A stretch of 64,000 bases of DNA from Singulisphaera sp. GP187 (GCF_900129635.1 NZ_FSRB01000001.1:3201501-3265500); one strand, 5' to 3'; counted from the stretch's first letter, positions 46,220 through 55,155 are shown. Made by a program: numbers and translations. Notes: a model not told the origin generated them from the letters alone.

Positions 46220-48355
46220 ATGATCTCCACGCTGTTGCTCGGATCCGCCCTGCTCACGGCCGGTCCCGGAGGGGAAACCCTCACGGCTCCTGATTTTGCC
46301 GCGTACGAAACCGCGAAGGCCGGAGTGGGGCACGACCCCGACGCCCACGTCAGGCTGGCGCTCTGGTGCGAAGCGCACGGCCTTCAGGCCGAGCGGGTCC
46401 GGCACCTGGCCCTGGCCGTCTTGAACGACCCGTCCCACGCGATGGCGCGCGGTCTGATGGGCCTGGTGGCCTACCGAGGCCGCTGGCAACGACCCGAGAC
46501 GGTGGGTGAGCACGTCAAAAACGATCCCGCGCTCAACGCCGCGTTGGCGGAATACAACGCCAGGCGCGAGCAGGCGGCCCACACCGCGGAGGCCCAGTGG
46601 CGGCTGGCGCTCTGGTGCGAAGCGCATGGGCTGAAAGCCGAGGCGTCGGCCCACCTCGCGGCCGTCGTGCGGCTGGACCCGAGCCGGGACGCGGCGTGGA
46701 AACGCCTCGGCTGCAAGAAGCACCAAGGGCGCTGGATGACCGAGACGCAAATCGCCGCCGAGAAGGAGGAGCGGGAAGCCCAGAAGAAGGGCGATGCACG
46801 CTGGAAACCCCTGCTGACCCGGTGGCGCAACGCTCTGACGGATAAGACCAAGTGGGAAGAGGCCGAGCGGGCGCTCGCGGCGGTGACCGACCCCTACGCC
46901 GTCCCGTCGATCTGGGCGGTCTTCGTCGAGGGGAGCGGCAATGAGCGGGGCCAGGCCAGGGCCGTACAACTGCTCGGCCAGATCGATACGTCCCGGGCCT
47001 CGCGCGACCTGGCGCTCCTGGCCGTCTTCAGCGACTCGGCGGAAGTGCGCCGCTCGGCGACCGAGACGCTCCGGGGCCGCGACACGCGCGAGTACCTCGC
47101 CTCGGTCATCGCCCTGTTGCGCAAACGGGTCAAGTACGAGGTTCGACCGGTCGGCGGGCCGGGCGCGCCCGGAGTCCTGTTCGTCGCAGGAGAGCGGTTC
47201 AACGTCCAGCGGCTCTACGCCCCGCCGCCGATGCCCAACATCCCGCTCTTCCCCGGTGAATTGGTCACCTACGACCCGGCCGGGTTGCCGGTCATTCAGC
47301 GCTTCCTCGGCTCAACGATCGAGACCAAACAGGTGAGCCGATTTGAGTCTCAGGGGAACCTCGGTCCCGCCCCCGCGGCGGTGGTCGCCGCCGTCCAACG
47401 TGCCGGCCTCAATCCTCGACGGTTCACCGTGGGCGCGAGCCGGTCAACGACGACCACCGAGACCACAACCACGCCCGTCGACTACTCGATCCAGATCCCG
47501 ATCGGTCAACTGATGCTCCAATACCAGACGGCGGCACTCATTGCCCGGCAGCAACAGCGCAACGACATCCAGGTCGTCGACGACTACAACGCCGTCGTCG
47601 GCCGCCTCAACGATCGGGCGACCCAGGTCCTTCGGGGGGTGACGGGAGAAGACTTCGGCGAGGATCCCCAGTCCTGGACCGGGTGGTGGGTCGACCAACT
47701 CGGCTATGCGTACAAGTCGCCGCAGTCCCAGCCGGTGCCGACATTCGTGGAGAATATTCCGCTTGGCTACATCCCCGAGGGGGTTGCCACACCGACCCTG
47801 AAGCAGAGCGGTCCGTCGTCGACCACGACGTCGGTCTCCAGCACGTTCTCACCCGGCGGCGCCCAATTCCACCATAATTGCTTCAAGGCGGGAACACCGG
47901 TCCGCACCCTGGCCGGCCCGCGGCCGATCGAGACGATCCAGGTGGGCGACCAGGTCCTGACTCAGGACGTGCAGACCGGGGCGCTGAGCTATCAGCCCGT
48001 GCTGGTCGTCCTCCACAACCCCCCTGGAGCGACCTTGCGGATCGCGCTCGAAGGCGAACTGGAGCCGATCGTCGCCACCACCATCCACCGGTTCTGGAAG
48101 GCGGGGCAAGGCTGGGTCATGGCCCGCGACTTGCAGCCCGGCGATCCGCTCCGCACCCTCAACGGCACGGCGCGAGTCCAGTCGGTCGTGACCGACCAGG
48201 TCCAGCCGGTCTTCAACCTTCAAGTCGCCGAGGGAGCCAGTTTCTTCGTCGGCGCGGCGGGCACCTTGGCCCATGACAATAGCCTGGTGAAGCCAGTGAC
48301 GGCCCCATTCGACGCCCCGCCGAAACTCGCGGCACTCGCCGTGAGCGCGCCCTGA
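46220..48355 (+). CDS. Secreted protein with C-terminal Hint (intein-like) domain
   Basis: From ATG 46220 the product is 711 residues with a short signal peptide (MISTLLLGSALLTAG). Two similar helical repeats follow (HVRLALWCEAHGLQAERVRH; QWRLALWCEAHGLKAEASAH), then HEAT-like and Pro/Thr-rich parts. Residues 554 to about 690 form a Hint domain. Its Cys554 lies in HNCFKAGTPVRTLAG, with IQVGDQVLTQD, a TIHRFW His box and a C-terminal LAHDN end in place of the VHN of inteins. Such domains autoprocess exported proteins. The region after the domain is only about 20 residues, so release of the large N-part is more plausible than splicing. Confidence 0.85.
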   Translation: MISTLLLGSALLTAGPGGETLTAPDFAAYETAKAGVGHDPDAHVRLALWCEAHGLQAERVRHLALAVLNDPSHAMARGLMGLVAYRGRWQRPETVGEHVKNDPALNAALAEYNARREQAAHTAEAQWRLALWCEAHGLKAEASAHLAAVVRLDPSRDAAWKRLGCKKHQGRWMTETQIAAEKEEREAQKKGDARWKPLLTRWRNALTDKTKWEEAERALAAVTDPYAVPSIWAVFVEGSGNERGQARAVQLLGQIDTSRASRDLALLAVFSDSAEVRRSATETLRGRDTREYLASVIALLRKRVKYEVRPVGGPGAPGVLFVAGERFNVQRLYAPPPMPNIPLFPGELVTYDPAGLPVIQRFLGSTIETKQVSRFESQGNLGPAPAAVVAAVQRAGLNPRRFTVGASRSTTTTETTTTPVDYSIQIPIGQLMLQYQTAALIARQQQRNDIQVVDDYNAVVGRLNDRATQVLRGVTGEDFGEDPQSWTGWWVDQLGYAYKSPQSQPVPTFVENIPLGYIPEGVATPTLKQSGPSSTTTSVSSTFSPGGAQFHHNCFKAGTPVRTLAGPRPIETIQVGDQVLTQDVQTGALSYQPVLVVLHNPPGATLRIALEGELEPIVATTIHRFWKAGQGWVMARDLQPGDPLRTLNGTARVQSVVTDQVQPVFNLQVAEGASFFVGAAGTLAHDNSLVKPVTAPFDAPPKLAALAVSAP

Positions 48356-48460
48356 TTCTCGGCCTGCTGTCGCCGCCCCCTCTTGCCTCCGACAATCGTC
48401 CCTGACAGAATCAGCGTGCGTTGAACGGCACTTCTGTCAGGGCGATCGGGGGCATCGTTC

Positions 48461-48862
48461 ATGAGGCGGACTGGCCGGCTTTCCCGACTGGCCGTCGCGG
48501 TCTGGGCTTTCTGGCTCGGTTTGCTCGCACTGCTGGCGGCGATGGTGCGCGGACGCGCCGGGCACCCGCATTACCTGCCGGTGTCGGCCTTGTTGACCGC
48601 ACTGGCGGTCGCCTCGGTCCTCCTGGCGGGGGCCGCCACGCGTCGGCTGATCCTCGGACCAGGGCGGGCGCACGCGCTGACCTGCCTGCTCCTGGGCACG
48701 GTGCCGGTTGCGGTCTTCAGCGGCCACATCCTCCTCGGCCTGCGAGGCGGTTACGGCCGGTCGGTCGATACCCGACGCCCCAGCGACCTGATAGCACGTG
48801 ACGTCGGACCATCCGGCTACATCCGGACCGGTGCAAAACCTCAATCCACTATTCCCAGTTAA
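48461..48862 (+). CDS. Small membrane protein, possibly truncated
   Basis: The product is 133 residues with three hydrophobic stretches (VAVWAFWLGLLALLAAMV, LLTALAVASVLLAGAATR, ALTCLLLGTVPVAVFSGHIL). The last 30 residues (VGPSGYIRTGAKPQSTIPS) look random and run into an AT-rich segment that begins the next unit. The gene may therefore be the N-terminal remnant of a longer membrane protein cut by the insertion. The family is not recognised. Confidence 0.5.
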   Translation: MRRTGRLSRLAVAVWAFWLGLLALLAAMVRGRAGHPHYLPVSALLTALAVASVLLAGAATRRLILGPGRAHALTCLLLGTVPVAVFSGHILLGLRGGYGRSVDTRRPSDLIARDVGPSGYIRTGAKPQSTIPS

Positions 48863-49093
48863 GCTTGGTATCGCTCTGAAGGGCAGGAATCGGCCCCATT
48901 TCCCACCAATCTGCAGAACGATCCAAATTGTTATTTCACCATCATTTGCCAAATCAATCAATTTACAGTTGTTGTTTTTTATCAATTTTATTGTCGTCCG
49001 CATTCCTCCCTCACCTCTTGCTTACAAGCAAGCCCTTCTTATACGCTATCATCTTCTCGCGCCTTCTCCGCCCCGATACACCGGAGTATTACC
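48863..49093. other. AT-rich leader of the T5orf172 gene
   Basis: These 231 bp are strongly AT-rich compared with both sides, with stretches such as TTGTTTTTTATCAATTTTAT. There is no gene. The abrupt change in composition suggests an insertion boundary and a foreign promoter. Confidence 0.6.
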
Positions 49094-50881
49094 ATGTTTT
49101 ACGTCGTTGCTGGACTGGTCGTCCTCGTATCGATTGGATTAGCCGTCTACGCTCTCATCAGTAAGAGTGAACTGGTTACCCGGGTCGCCGCCTTGGAGGC
49201 CGAGATCCAAGAGCAGGATGCCAGCGATTCGGCCGAAGTTGTGGCCTTGAGGAGTGAATTAGCAAAACTTGAAAAGCTTCGACACGTACCCAATATTCTT
49301 GAAAGGTCGAAGAAACTCGAAGCCGAGATCGCTGCCAGGGCGAACGAAGCCCAGCAGCAGGCATTTGAGATCGTGCAGACGGCGACTCGCGAGGCCAATA
49401 CCCTAAAGCAGCGGATTACGACCGAAATCGAGAAGAGTGCGGCGGCGGCGAAGGAAACTTTCAGGACTTCGGAATTGCAGGCCCAAGGTCTCATCGAAGC
49501 CGCCACGAAGGAAGCGAAGCAGATTGCCTCCCAGGCGAGGAAGGAGGCAAAAGAGAAAACCCAAAAGGTCGATGACACTCTCAATCGAGCCACAACCTAC
49601 GCCTTGGAGATTCGGGAAAAAGCCGAGACGCGGGCTCATGAGATTGGCAGCAAGGCCTATGAGGCGTTGAAGCGGCAAGAATTCTACGAGGCCACAGCCA
49701 CGGCGATGCAGAACGTCGTAAGCGGCTACGCGAACACTTACATGGTGCCTGCCTCCCACGTGATTGATGAACTGGCCGAGGAATTTGGGTTCCACAAGGC
49801 AGGCGAACGGCTCAAAATCGCTCGGGACCGGACGAGAATCATGGAGAAAGGAGGAGTTGCCGCCACCTGCAACTATCCCGAGGGGTGGAAGAGGGAGTAT
49901 GCCATCAGTTTTGTCCTGGGCGCTTTCAACGGCAAGGTCGACTCGATCCTCGCCAGGCTCAAGCCCGCCAATCAGGGCAAACTGATCCAGGAAATTAGGG
50001 ACGTGTACGCACTCGCCAACCACAACGGGGAGGTCTTCAAGAACGCGAGAATCCACGAGGAATTCTTGGACGCCAGGCTGGAGGAACTGAAATGGACCGT
50101 GGCGGTCCAGCGGGTGAAGGAGAAGCAGCGTGAAGAACAGCGGGCGATCCGTGAACAAATCCGTGAGGATGAGAGGGCACGCAAGGAAATCGAGAGAGCG
50201 ATCAAGCAATCCGAACGTGAAGAAGAGACCATCACGAAGGCTATCGAACGAGCCCGCCTGGAATACGAGATGGCCAACGCCGAAGACCGGGTGAAGTACG
50301 AGGCGCAGCTCCAGGATCTCGCGGAAAAGCTACGGACGGCCGAAGAAAAAAATCAGCGTGCGATCTCAATGGCCCAACAAACGAAGCGTGGGAATGTCTA
50401 TGTGATCTCGAACATCGGCTCGTTCGGGGACGACGTCTATAAGATCGGCCTGACGCGTAGGCTGGAGCCGTTGGACCGCGTCAAGGAACTGGGCGACGCA
50501 AGCGTCCCATTTGCGTTTGACGTCCATGCCATGATCCGCTCGGAAGACGCGCCCGCACTCGAGGCGGCCCTACACCGTCGCTTCCTGCAAAATCAGGTCA
50601 ACAAGGTCAATCGCCGCAAGGAATTCTTTCGCTTGAAACTCCAAGATATCCGCGCCGTAATCGAGGAACTGGCACCTGAGGTAAAATGGACGATGGCGGC
50701 CGAGGCCAGGGACTACCGCGATTCGCTCGCCCTCGAGCGACAGATGCAGGTCGACCCGGAATTCAGAAAGCGTTGGACGGAATCCGAGTCTGCGTACCAA
50801 TCCCGTCTCCCGTTCGACGATGAAGGTGATGAGTCGGAGCAAGAGGATGAGAATGCCGTCCTCGCTGAAGAGGTCATTTGA
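49094..50881 (+). CDS. Membrane-anchored coiled-coil protein with DUF4041 and T5orf172 (GIY-YIG-like) domains
   Basis: The product is 595 residues. An N-terminal anchor (MFYVVAGLVVLVSIGLAVYA) precedes a long coiled coil (residues 35-190, many Ala/Glu/Lys). A DUF4041-like domain follows (EIGSKAYEALKRQEFYEATA ... DSILARLKPANQGKLIQEIR), then a second coiled coil. Near residues 436-520 is a T5orf172/MUG113-type domain: NVYVISNIGSFGDDVYKIGL, followed by DRVKELGDASVPFAFDVHAM and EAALHRRFLQNQVNKVNRRK. These match the GIY-YIG-like fold, including the distal Glu. The domain pair is common in phages and mobile islands. The AT-rich leader and the repeat behind it support recent acquisition. Confidence 0.85.
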   Translation: MFYVVAGLVVLVSIGLAVYALISKSELVTRVAALEAEIQEQDASDSAEVVALRSELAKLEKLRHVPNILERSKKLEAEIAARANEAQQQAFEIVQTATREANTLKQRITTEIEKSAAAAKETFRTSELQAQGLIEAATKEAKQIASQARKEAKEKTQKVDDTLNRATTYALEIREKAETRAHEIGSKAYEALKRQEFYEATATAMQNVVSGYANTYMVPASHVIDELAEEFGFHKAGERLKIARDRTRIMEKGGVAATCNYPEGWKREYAISFVLGAFNGKVDSILARLKPANQGKLIQEIRDVYALANHNGEVFKNARIHEEFLDARLEELKWTVAVQRVKEKQREEQRAIREQIREDERARKEIERAIKQSEREEETITKAIERARLEYEMANAEDRVKYEAQLQDLAEKLRTAEEKNQRAISMAQQTKRGNVYVISNIGSFGDDVYKIGLTRRLEPLDRVKELGDASVPFAFDVHAMIRSEDAPALEAALHRRFLQNQVNKVNRRKEFFRLKLQDIRAVIEELAPEVKWTMAAEARDYRDSLALERQMQVDPEFRKRWTESESAYQSRLPFDDEGDESEQEDENAVLAEEVI

Positions 50882-50894
50882 CCTCTAGTCGAGG

Positions 50895-51051
50895 TTGTCG
50901 CCACGTGACTGGGGGCTCTTCGTCCGTCGGAAGACAGAGAGCGCGATCAGCTCCCTGTCTTTGGGCCTTCGCATGGGCTGGTTCTTTTGACACTGTGACA
51001 ATGACGCAGGGTTGATGGATCTGGGCAGAAGCCCCGATAACGTAGCGACAG
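50895..51051 (+). repeat. Structured intergenic repeat, copy B
   Basis: This is the second copy of the element at 38748-38901, 157 bp long. Its ends TTGTCGCCACG and CGTAGCGACAG again pair. The terminator-like stem is kept (AGACAG.GAGC with GCTC.CTGTCT, 50932-50960) although its loop is longer. It starts 14 bp after the stop of the T5orf172 gene. Differences concentrate in loops and at some paired positions. Confidence 0.85.
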
Positions 51052-51090
51052 TACCTGAGGCCCCAAGACCTTCGTCATTTCCACCGACGT

Positions 51091-51594
51091 TCATTTATGA
51101 GCCATCCTACGCCCGAGAGGTACGGCAATCCGTCGAGCCCGGAGGCCCGGCCACCGTGCGGCCAGGATCAGCCGGCGTGGGTGCCTGAGAAGGGCGATCG
51201 CCAGCGAAGGACCGCGGCGTGCGACCAGTCCCACCGATCGCGAGGCGTAGTGGAGGTCGACCGACAACGCTTCGAGCCGCGCGAGGTCGGAGAGCTTGCC
51301 CTGGCGATCGAGGGACCGGACGAAGTTGCGTCCATCCGCCAACGGTCCTCCACGACGGGGCAGCGGCGCCTCGGTGGCGTACGACGCAAAGCAAGGCTCG
51401 AAACCTGGCCCCAGGGTTTCGACCAGAGAGGGCCACGCCCGCGCCACGGACCGGGCCCGTTTCCGCGCCAGAGCCAGGGCCGCCGTTCGGACCTGTCCCG
51501 GGATAAAAGCTTCGGGAGGTCCGACCTGGCCGGTCAGGGCTCGAACGAGCTCAGCCTGCTGGACAGCCAGGCGCTCGCGCGGATCAAGTGACAC
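51091..51594 (-). CDS. Partner protein of the DUF692/MNIO enzyme (SCO6045-like)
   Basis: The product is 167 residues, soluble and Arg/Ala/Leu-rich. It begins with a helix (DPRERLAVQQAELVRALTGQ), followed by FIPGQVRTAALALARKRARS and WPSLVETLGPGFEPCFASYA. The layout recalls the helical partner proteins encoded beside DUF692 enzymes (MbnC/HvfC/SCO6045-like), which bind the substrate peptide. Assignment is by position plus general resemblance. The GTG start overlaps the MNIO gene end by 11 nt, so translation is coupled. Confidence 0.7.
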   Translation of the reverse strand: MSLDPRERLAVQQAELVRALTGQVGPPEAFIPGQVRTAALALARKRARSVARAWPSLVETLGPGFEPCFASYATEAPLPRRGGPLADGRNFVRSLDRQGKLSDLARLEALSVDLHYASRSVGLVARRGPSLAIALLRHPRRLILAARWPGLRARRIAVPLGRRMAHK

Positions 51595-52429
51595 CTTGTC
51601 TCCTCCGGTTTTCCCCTCGCAGGACGGCGGCTTGGATTGCGTTCAATTCCGACGCGACTTCCGCGTCGGAGGGGAAGCGATCATCGCGCTCGAGCAGAAC
51701 GCCGGGCAGGGCCGTTCGGGCCGCCAAGGCTTCGAGAAGGTCGAGGACCGGGGGAGCGATCGGGTGGGCGTGTGTATCGTGGTAGAACCCCTCGCGCTCG
51801 ACGCCACCGGCGACGTGGACGTACGCGACCCGATCGAGTGGGAGTCGATCGAGGTACGCAAGCGGATCCCAGCCGTGGTTCCGCGCGTTGGCGTGGACGT
51901 TGGCGATATCGAGCAGGAGCAAGGCGCCGGTGCGTTCCAGCACTTCCGCAAGAAAGGTCGCCTCGTCCATCTCGGGGTGGGGCCACTCCAGCAAGGTCGC
52001 CACGTTCTCCAGGGCAAGCGGGACCGGCAACGCTTCCTGGGCCAAACGCACGTTCGCGACGAGCAGGTCCAGCATCGCGTGCGTGCGGGGCAACGGCAGG
52101 AGGTGCCCCGCTTCAATCCCGCCGGCGCGAACGAATGCAATATGCTCGCTGACCAAGGGGGCTCCGAGCCGCGTTGCCAGTCGTCCCAACGCCTCCAGCC
52201 ACCTGCGGTCGAGCGGCTCGGCACCGCCGAGCGAGAGGGTCACTCCGTGCGGGATGACGGTGACGCCCCGCTCGCGGAGTTGTTCAATCGGAACCGGGAG
52301 CGAACCCGAGGCGTCGAGGTCTTCGGCAAGGACCTCGACAAACTGCAAGTCGCGATGGCGTTCGATCAACAACGCCAGTTCAGGGCGCCAGCCGAGTCCC
52401 AGACCGAGTGGTGATCGCCCGGTACTCAT
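51584..52429 (-). CDS. DUF692 multinuclear non-heme iron oxidase (MNIO)
   Basis: The product is a 281-residue TIM-barrel enzyme of the MNIO family, which uses two or three iron ions and oxygen to modify Cys, Asn or Asp residues of peptides. The ligand set is visible in order: His61 (VIPHGVTLSLGG), His96 (VSEHIAF), Glu141 (ALENVATL), Asp174 and His179 (LLDIANVHANARNHGWDP), His205 (YVHVAGG), Asp218 and His220 (HDTHAHPI), Glu247 (LLERDDRFP). ATG 52429 overlaps the upstream TGA by one base. The likely substrate is the Gly/Cys tail of the protein encoded just upstream. Confidence 0.92.
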   Translation of the reverse strand: MSTGRSPLGLGLGWRPELALLIERHRDLQFVEVLAEDLDASGSLPVPIEQLRERGVTVIPHGVTLSLGGAEPLDRRWLEALGRLATRLGAPLVSEHIAFVRAGGIEAGHLLPLPRTHAMLDLLVANVRLAQEALPVPLALENVATLLEWPHPEMDEATFLAEVLERTGALLLLDIANVHANARNHGWDPLAYLDRLPLDRVAYVHVAGGVEREGFYHDTHAHPIAPPVLDLLEALAARTALPGVLLERDDRFPSDAEVASELNAIQAAVLRGENRRRQGVT

Positions 52430-53337
52430 CAGTCTCCGCCCCCGCATCCCCCACAACCGCTCCCACCGCCACCGCCACCGCCGTCGCCGCCTCCACATCC
52501 TCCTCCACCACAGTCGGCTCCTCCGCTGCCGCCTCCCCCGAGGCTCGGGGGAGGTGCCAGGGCCGTCCTCAGATCATTCAAGGGTCCACCGACCAGGATC
52601 CCCGTGCCAAACAGGGCCACGGCCAGCGTCAGATCATGATTCGCCAATTTCGCCGCCCGCCGCGAGCCGGTCAACCGCAGCGCAGCGTTCTGACGGCGGA
52701 GCTGTTTCAGCACCGAGTCCCCCCTCCGTGAGCGACACGGGCGCACAAACCCAAAGCCGATCCCGACGAGCGCCGTGACCAGGCAGAGCGCGACCAGGTA
52801 GGAGACGGGCTTGCCACGCGCGAGACCCACCTGGATCTTGGCCAGCCCGAGCAGTAACACCGCAAGCAGAGGCAACGTCGGCAGCCAACGGGCAATCCGG
52901 GCCGGGCCGTTATCCAGCAGCAAGCCAAGCATAACCAAACGTTTTCGGGTTCCCTCCAGCGCCGGCTTCGCGGCCTGTCGGGCTGCCGCGATCGTCCGCT
53001 CAGCTTCCATGGCGAACGTTGGATCCGGCGCGACGGCTCGCTCAACCGAGTGGAGCCTGCGCGGCAGGGAACCTTCCGCCTTGATCGTCCTGCGGGCAGG
53101 GTTGACCGACACCGCCCCACGCTGAACCAAGCTCGCGATTGCGGCATCCGCGGCCGGCTCATCGCCTCCGGAGAGGTACGCGACTTCGTACGGATCGAGG
53201 TCCATGGTCTCGATGCCCGGGTCGTCAGAAGGGGAGCGTGCCCCCCACCGGAGTACCGCCGCCATAACAACGGCTCCAGACATGAGGCAGAGATAGAAAT
53301 TCAAGAAGTGAGAACCCGTCAAGTTGAGCAGATCCAT
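52429..53337 (-). CDS. TIGR04222-like membrane protein with Gly/Cys-rich C-terminal tail
   Basis: The product is 302 residues. It has an N-terminal membrane helix (FLNFYLCLMSGAVVMAAVLR) and a middle domain (LDPYEVAYLSGGDEPAADAA, IASLVQRGAVSV) typical of TIGR04222. Two more helices follow (LPLLAVLLLGLAKIQVGL, LVALCLVTALVGIGFGFV). The last 35 residues are almost only Gly with four Cys (GGADCGGGGCGGGD ... SGCGGCGGGD). As first gene of a three-gene overlapping operon with an MNIO enzyme, its tail is the probable modification target, so the protein would act as a membrane-tethered RiPP-like precursor. That role is inference. Confidence 0.85.
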   Translation of the reverse strand: MDLLNLTGSHFLNFYLCLMSGAVVMAAVLRWGARSPSDDPGIETMDLDPYEVAYLSGGDEPAADAAIASLVQRGAVSVNPARRTIKAEGSLPRRLHSVERAVAPDPTFAMEAERTIAAARQAAKPALEGTRKRLVMLGLLLDNGPARIARWLPTLPLLAVLLLGLAKIQVGLARGKPVSYLVALCLVTALVGIGFGFVRPCRSRRGDSVLKQLRRQNAALRLTGSRRAAKLANHDLTLAVALFGTGILVGGPLNDLRTALAPPPSLGGGGSGGADCGGGGCGGGDGGGGGGGSGCGGCGGGD

Positions 53338-53646
53338 CGGGAACCTTCCCCATGCCGGGCGACCGCTTCGTCGGCCCTTCGGTCATCCCCCCCTGTCGGA
53401 CCATGATAACGTACCCCAGGGCGGAGCCAAAGCCACTGGGGAACACGATTGCATCGGCCCCTTTTCGGCTCCCGACCGCGAATCTGGGCCACATGCACAG
53501 CATGGGGGCAAACACCTGATCCGACAACGCAACCTGCCTTGCGGGGTTTTCGGCGTTGTTGTATATGTCCCCCGCGCCCCACCTCGATGGATCGAAATCG
53601 TCGTGAATCCAGAAGGCACAAGAGTCTCATGGCTCAGGAGGTCTTT
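53338..53646. other. Divergent intergenic region
   Basis: These 309 bp separate the TIGR04222/MNIO operon (minus) from the TPR gene (plus) and must contain both promoters. I see no coding sequence with support. AGGAGG at 53636-53641 is the ribosome site of the TPR gene. Confidence 0.45.
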
Positions 53647-55155
53647 ATGAGGGGGATGTTCAGCGTCGCCTGTCGTTTGATCGCATCGGTAGTTTTTGCA
53701 ATTCTCACTTCGATGAGATCCGAGGCAACCGCGGACTCGGCAGATCGACCGGCCGGTGTGGAATGTGTGGTCTTCAAGTCGCTTGACACAAACTTAAGGG
53801 TCGCCAGACAGGTTGTCCCTGTAGGGCGAAAGTTTCATGTCTATCACGTCGAGCGAGTGCAAGGCGACTGGATTTGGTTGGTCGCCGAGTATGAGAACCT
53901 CAAGGGGTGGGCCAAACGCCTCGAAGTGGTCCCCCTCGACAAGGCGACTGCCTATCTGACTGAGGTCTTGAAGAACGACCCTGGCAAGGCAGAAACCTAC
54001 TATCACCGTGGACGTACCCGCTCCGCCAATGGCGATAACGTGCACGCAATCGCCGACTTTTCGGAAGCGATCCAACTCGATTCTGCATTTGCCGCGGCGT
54101 ACGCCGACAGAGGCTATTCGCGATTCACGCTCAAGGACTTCGAGGCCGCTCGGAAAGACTTCGACGTGGCGATCCGAATTGCCCCGAAATCCGCAGAAGC
54201 GCTTAAACTTCGCGGCTACTTTTTTGAGTCTACAGGAATGCTAGAGCAGGCAAATGCGGACTATACTGAGGCCATCACCCTCGACCCCACATGTGCCAAA
54301 CTCTATTTTAACCGCGCCTATGTCCTGAAGAGATTGTCGAAGGATGATGATCTCATCTTGGCCGACTACAAGGCTGGCTTCCAACTCGATCCCCAGAGCG
54401 CAATGGCTCAAAGCAATCGTGGAATGTTCTGGAAAGAGAAGAAGGACTACAAGCGTGCCTTGCAAGACATCTGCGAAGCGATCCGGATCGATCCGAAAAC
54501 CGCCGCTTTTTACCTCAATCGAGCCGAAGTGCGGAAGGAATTGAAGGATTACGTGGGTGCAATCGAAGATTGCGATGAGGCGTTGCGGCTCTCCCCAGAG
54601 CTCGGTGTGGTCTATTTAGCGCGAGCCAGTGCGCGCCGGAAGAAAGGCGATCTCGACCTCGCTTTGGATGACTATTCCGAGGCAATTCAGCGTGCGCCAG
54701 AGTATCGTGCTTTCGTCTATTACGACCGTTCCGGGGCATGGCTATCAAAACAAAACTATGATCATCTGTTTTCTGATCTAGAAGAGGCAGCGCGACTGGA
54801 AACTCGTCTCACCCCTTTCGCTGACATGATGCGAGCGTGGGTTTGGGCCACCGCCCCTGATCCACGGATCCGCGATGGTCGTAAAGCGGTCGCGGCCGCA
54901 CTGAGGGTATCAACACGAGCCAAGGAATTAACGGATTACAACGAAACGGTTGTCCCGTTGATCCTCGCGGTTGCTTACGCGGAATCCGGCGATTTCAACT
55001 CGGCTGTGCTCTGGCAACATCAAGCCATTGCTGGCTTTAGGAAAGAGGGAAGAGACTGCAGAACATTCGAGCAGATGTTAAAGGTTTTTGAAGACAAAAA
55101 GCCTTATCATTGTGGCACAAGCCCGATTTGGTGCGAAACCCTTGGACTGAAATAA
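53647..55155 (+). CDS. Secreted tetratricopeptide-repeat protein
   Basis: ATG 53647 sits 5 nt after a perfect AGGAGG, giving a 502-residue product with a signal peptide (FSVACRLIASVVFAILTSMR). An SH3-like segment follows (VPVGRKFHVYHVERVQGDWI). At least seven TPR units come next, for example AETYYHRGRTRSANGDNVHA, AYADRGYSRFTLKDFEAARK and FYLNRAEVRKELKDYVGAIE. TPR arrays bind proteins or peptides, so this is probably an envelope scaffold. Codon use is less GC-skewed than in neighbours, with more A/T at third positions, perhaps reflecting a more recent arrival. Confidence 0.85.
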   Translation: MRGMFSVACRLIASVVFAILTSMRSEATADSADRPAGVECVVFKSLDTNLRVARQVVPVGRKFHVYHVERVQGDWIWLVAEYENLKGWAKRLEVVPLDKATAYLTEVLKNDPGKAETYYHRGRTRSANGDNVHAIADFSEAIQLDSAFAAAYADRGYSRFTLKDFEAARKDFDVAIRIAPKSAEALKLRGYFFESTGMLEQANADYTEAITLDPTCAKLYFNRAYVLKRLSKDDDLILADYKAGFQLDPQSAMAQSNRGMFWKEKKDYKRALQDICEAIRIDPKTAAFYLNRAEVRKELKDYVGAIEDCDEALRLSPELGVVYLARASARRKKGDLDLALDDYSEAIQRAPEYRAFVYYDRSGAWLSKQNYDHLFSDLEEAARLETRLTPFADMMRAWVWATAPDPRIRDGRKAVAAALRVSTRAKELTDYNETVVPLILAVAYAESGDFNSAVLWQHQAIAGFRKEGRDCRTFEQMLKVFEDKKPYHCGTSPIWCETLGLK

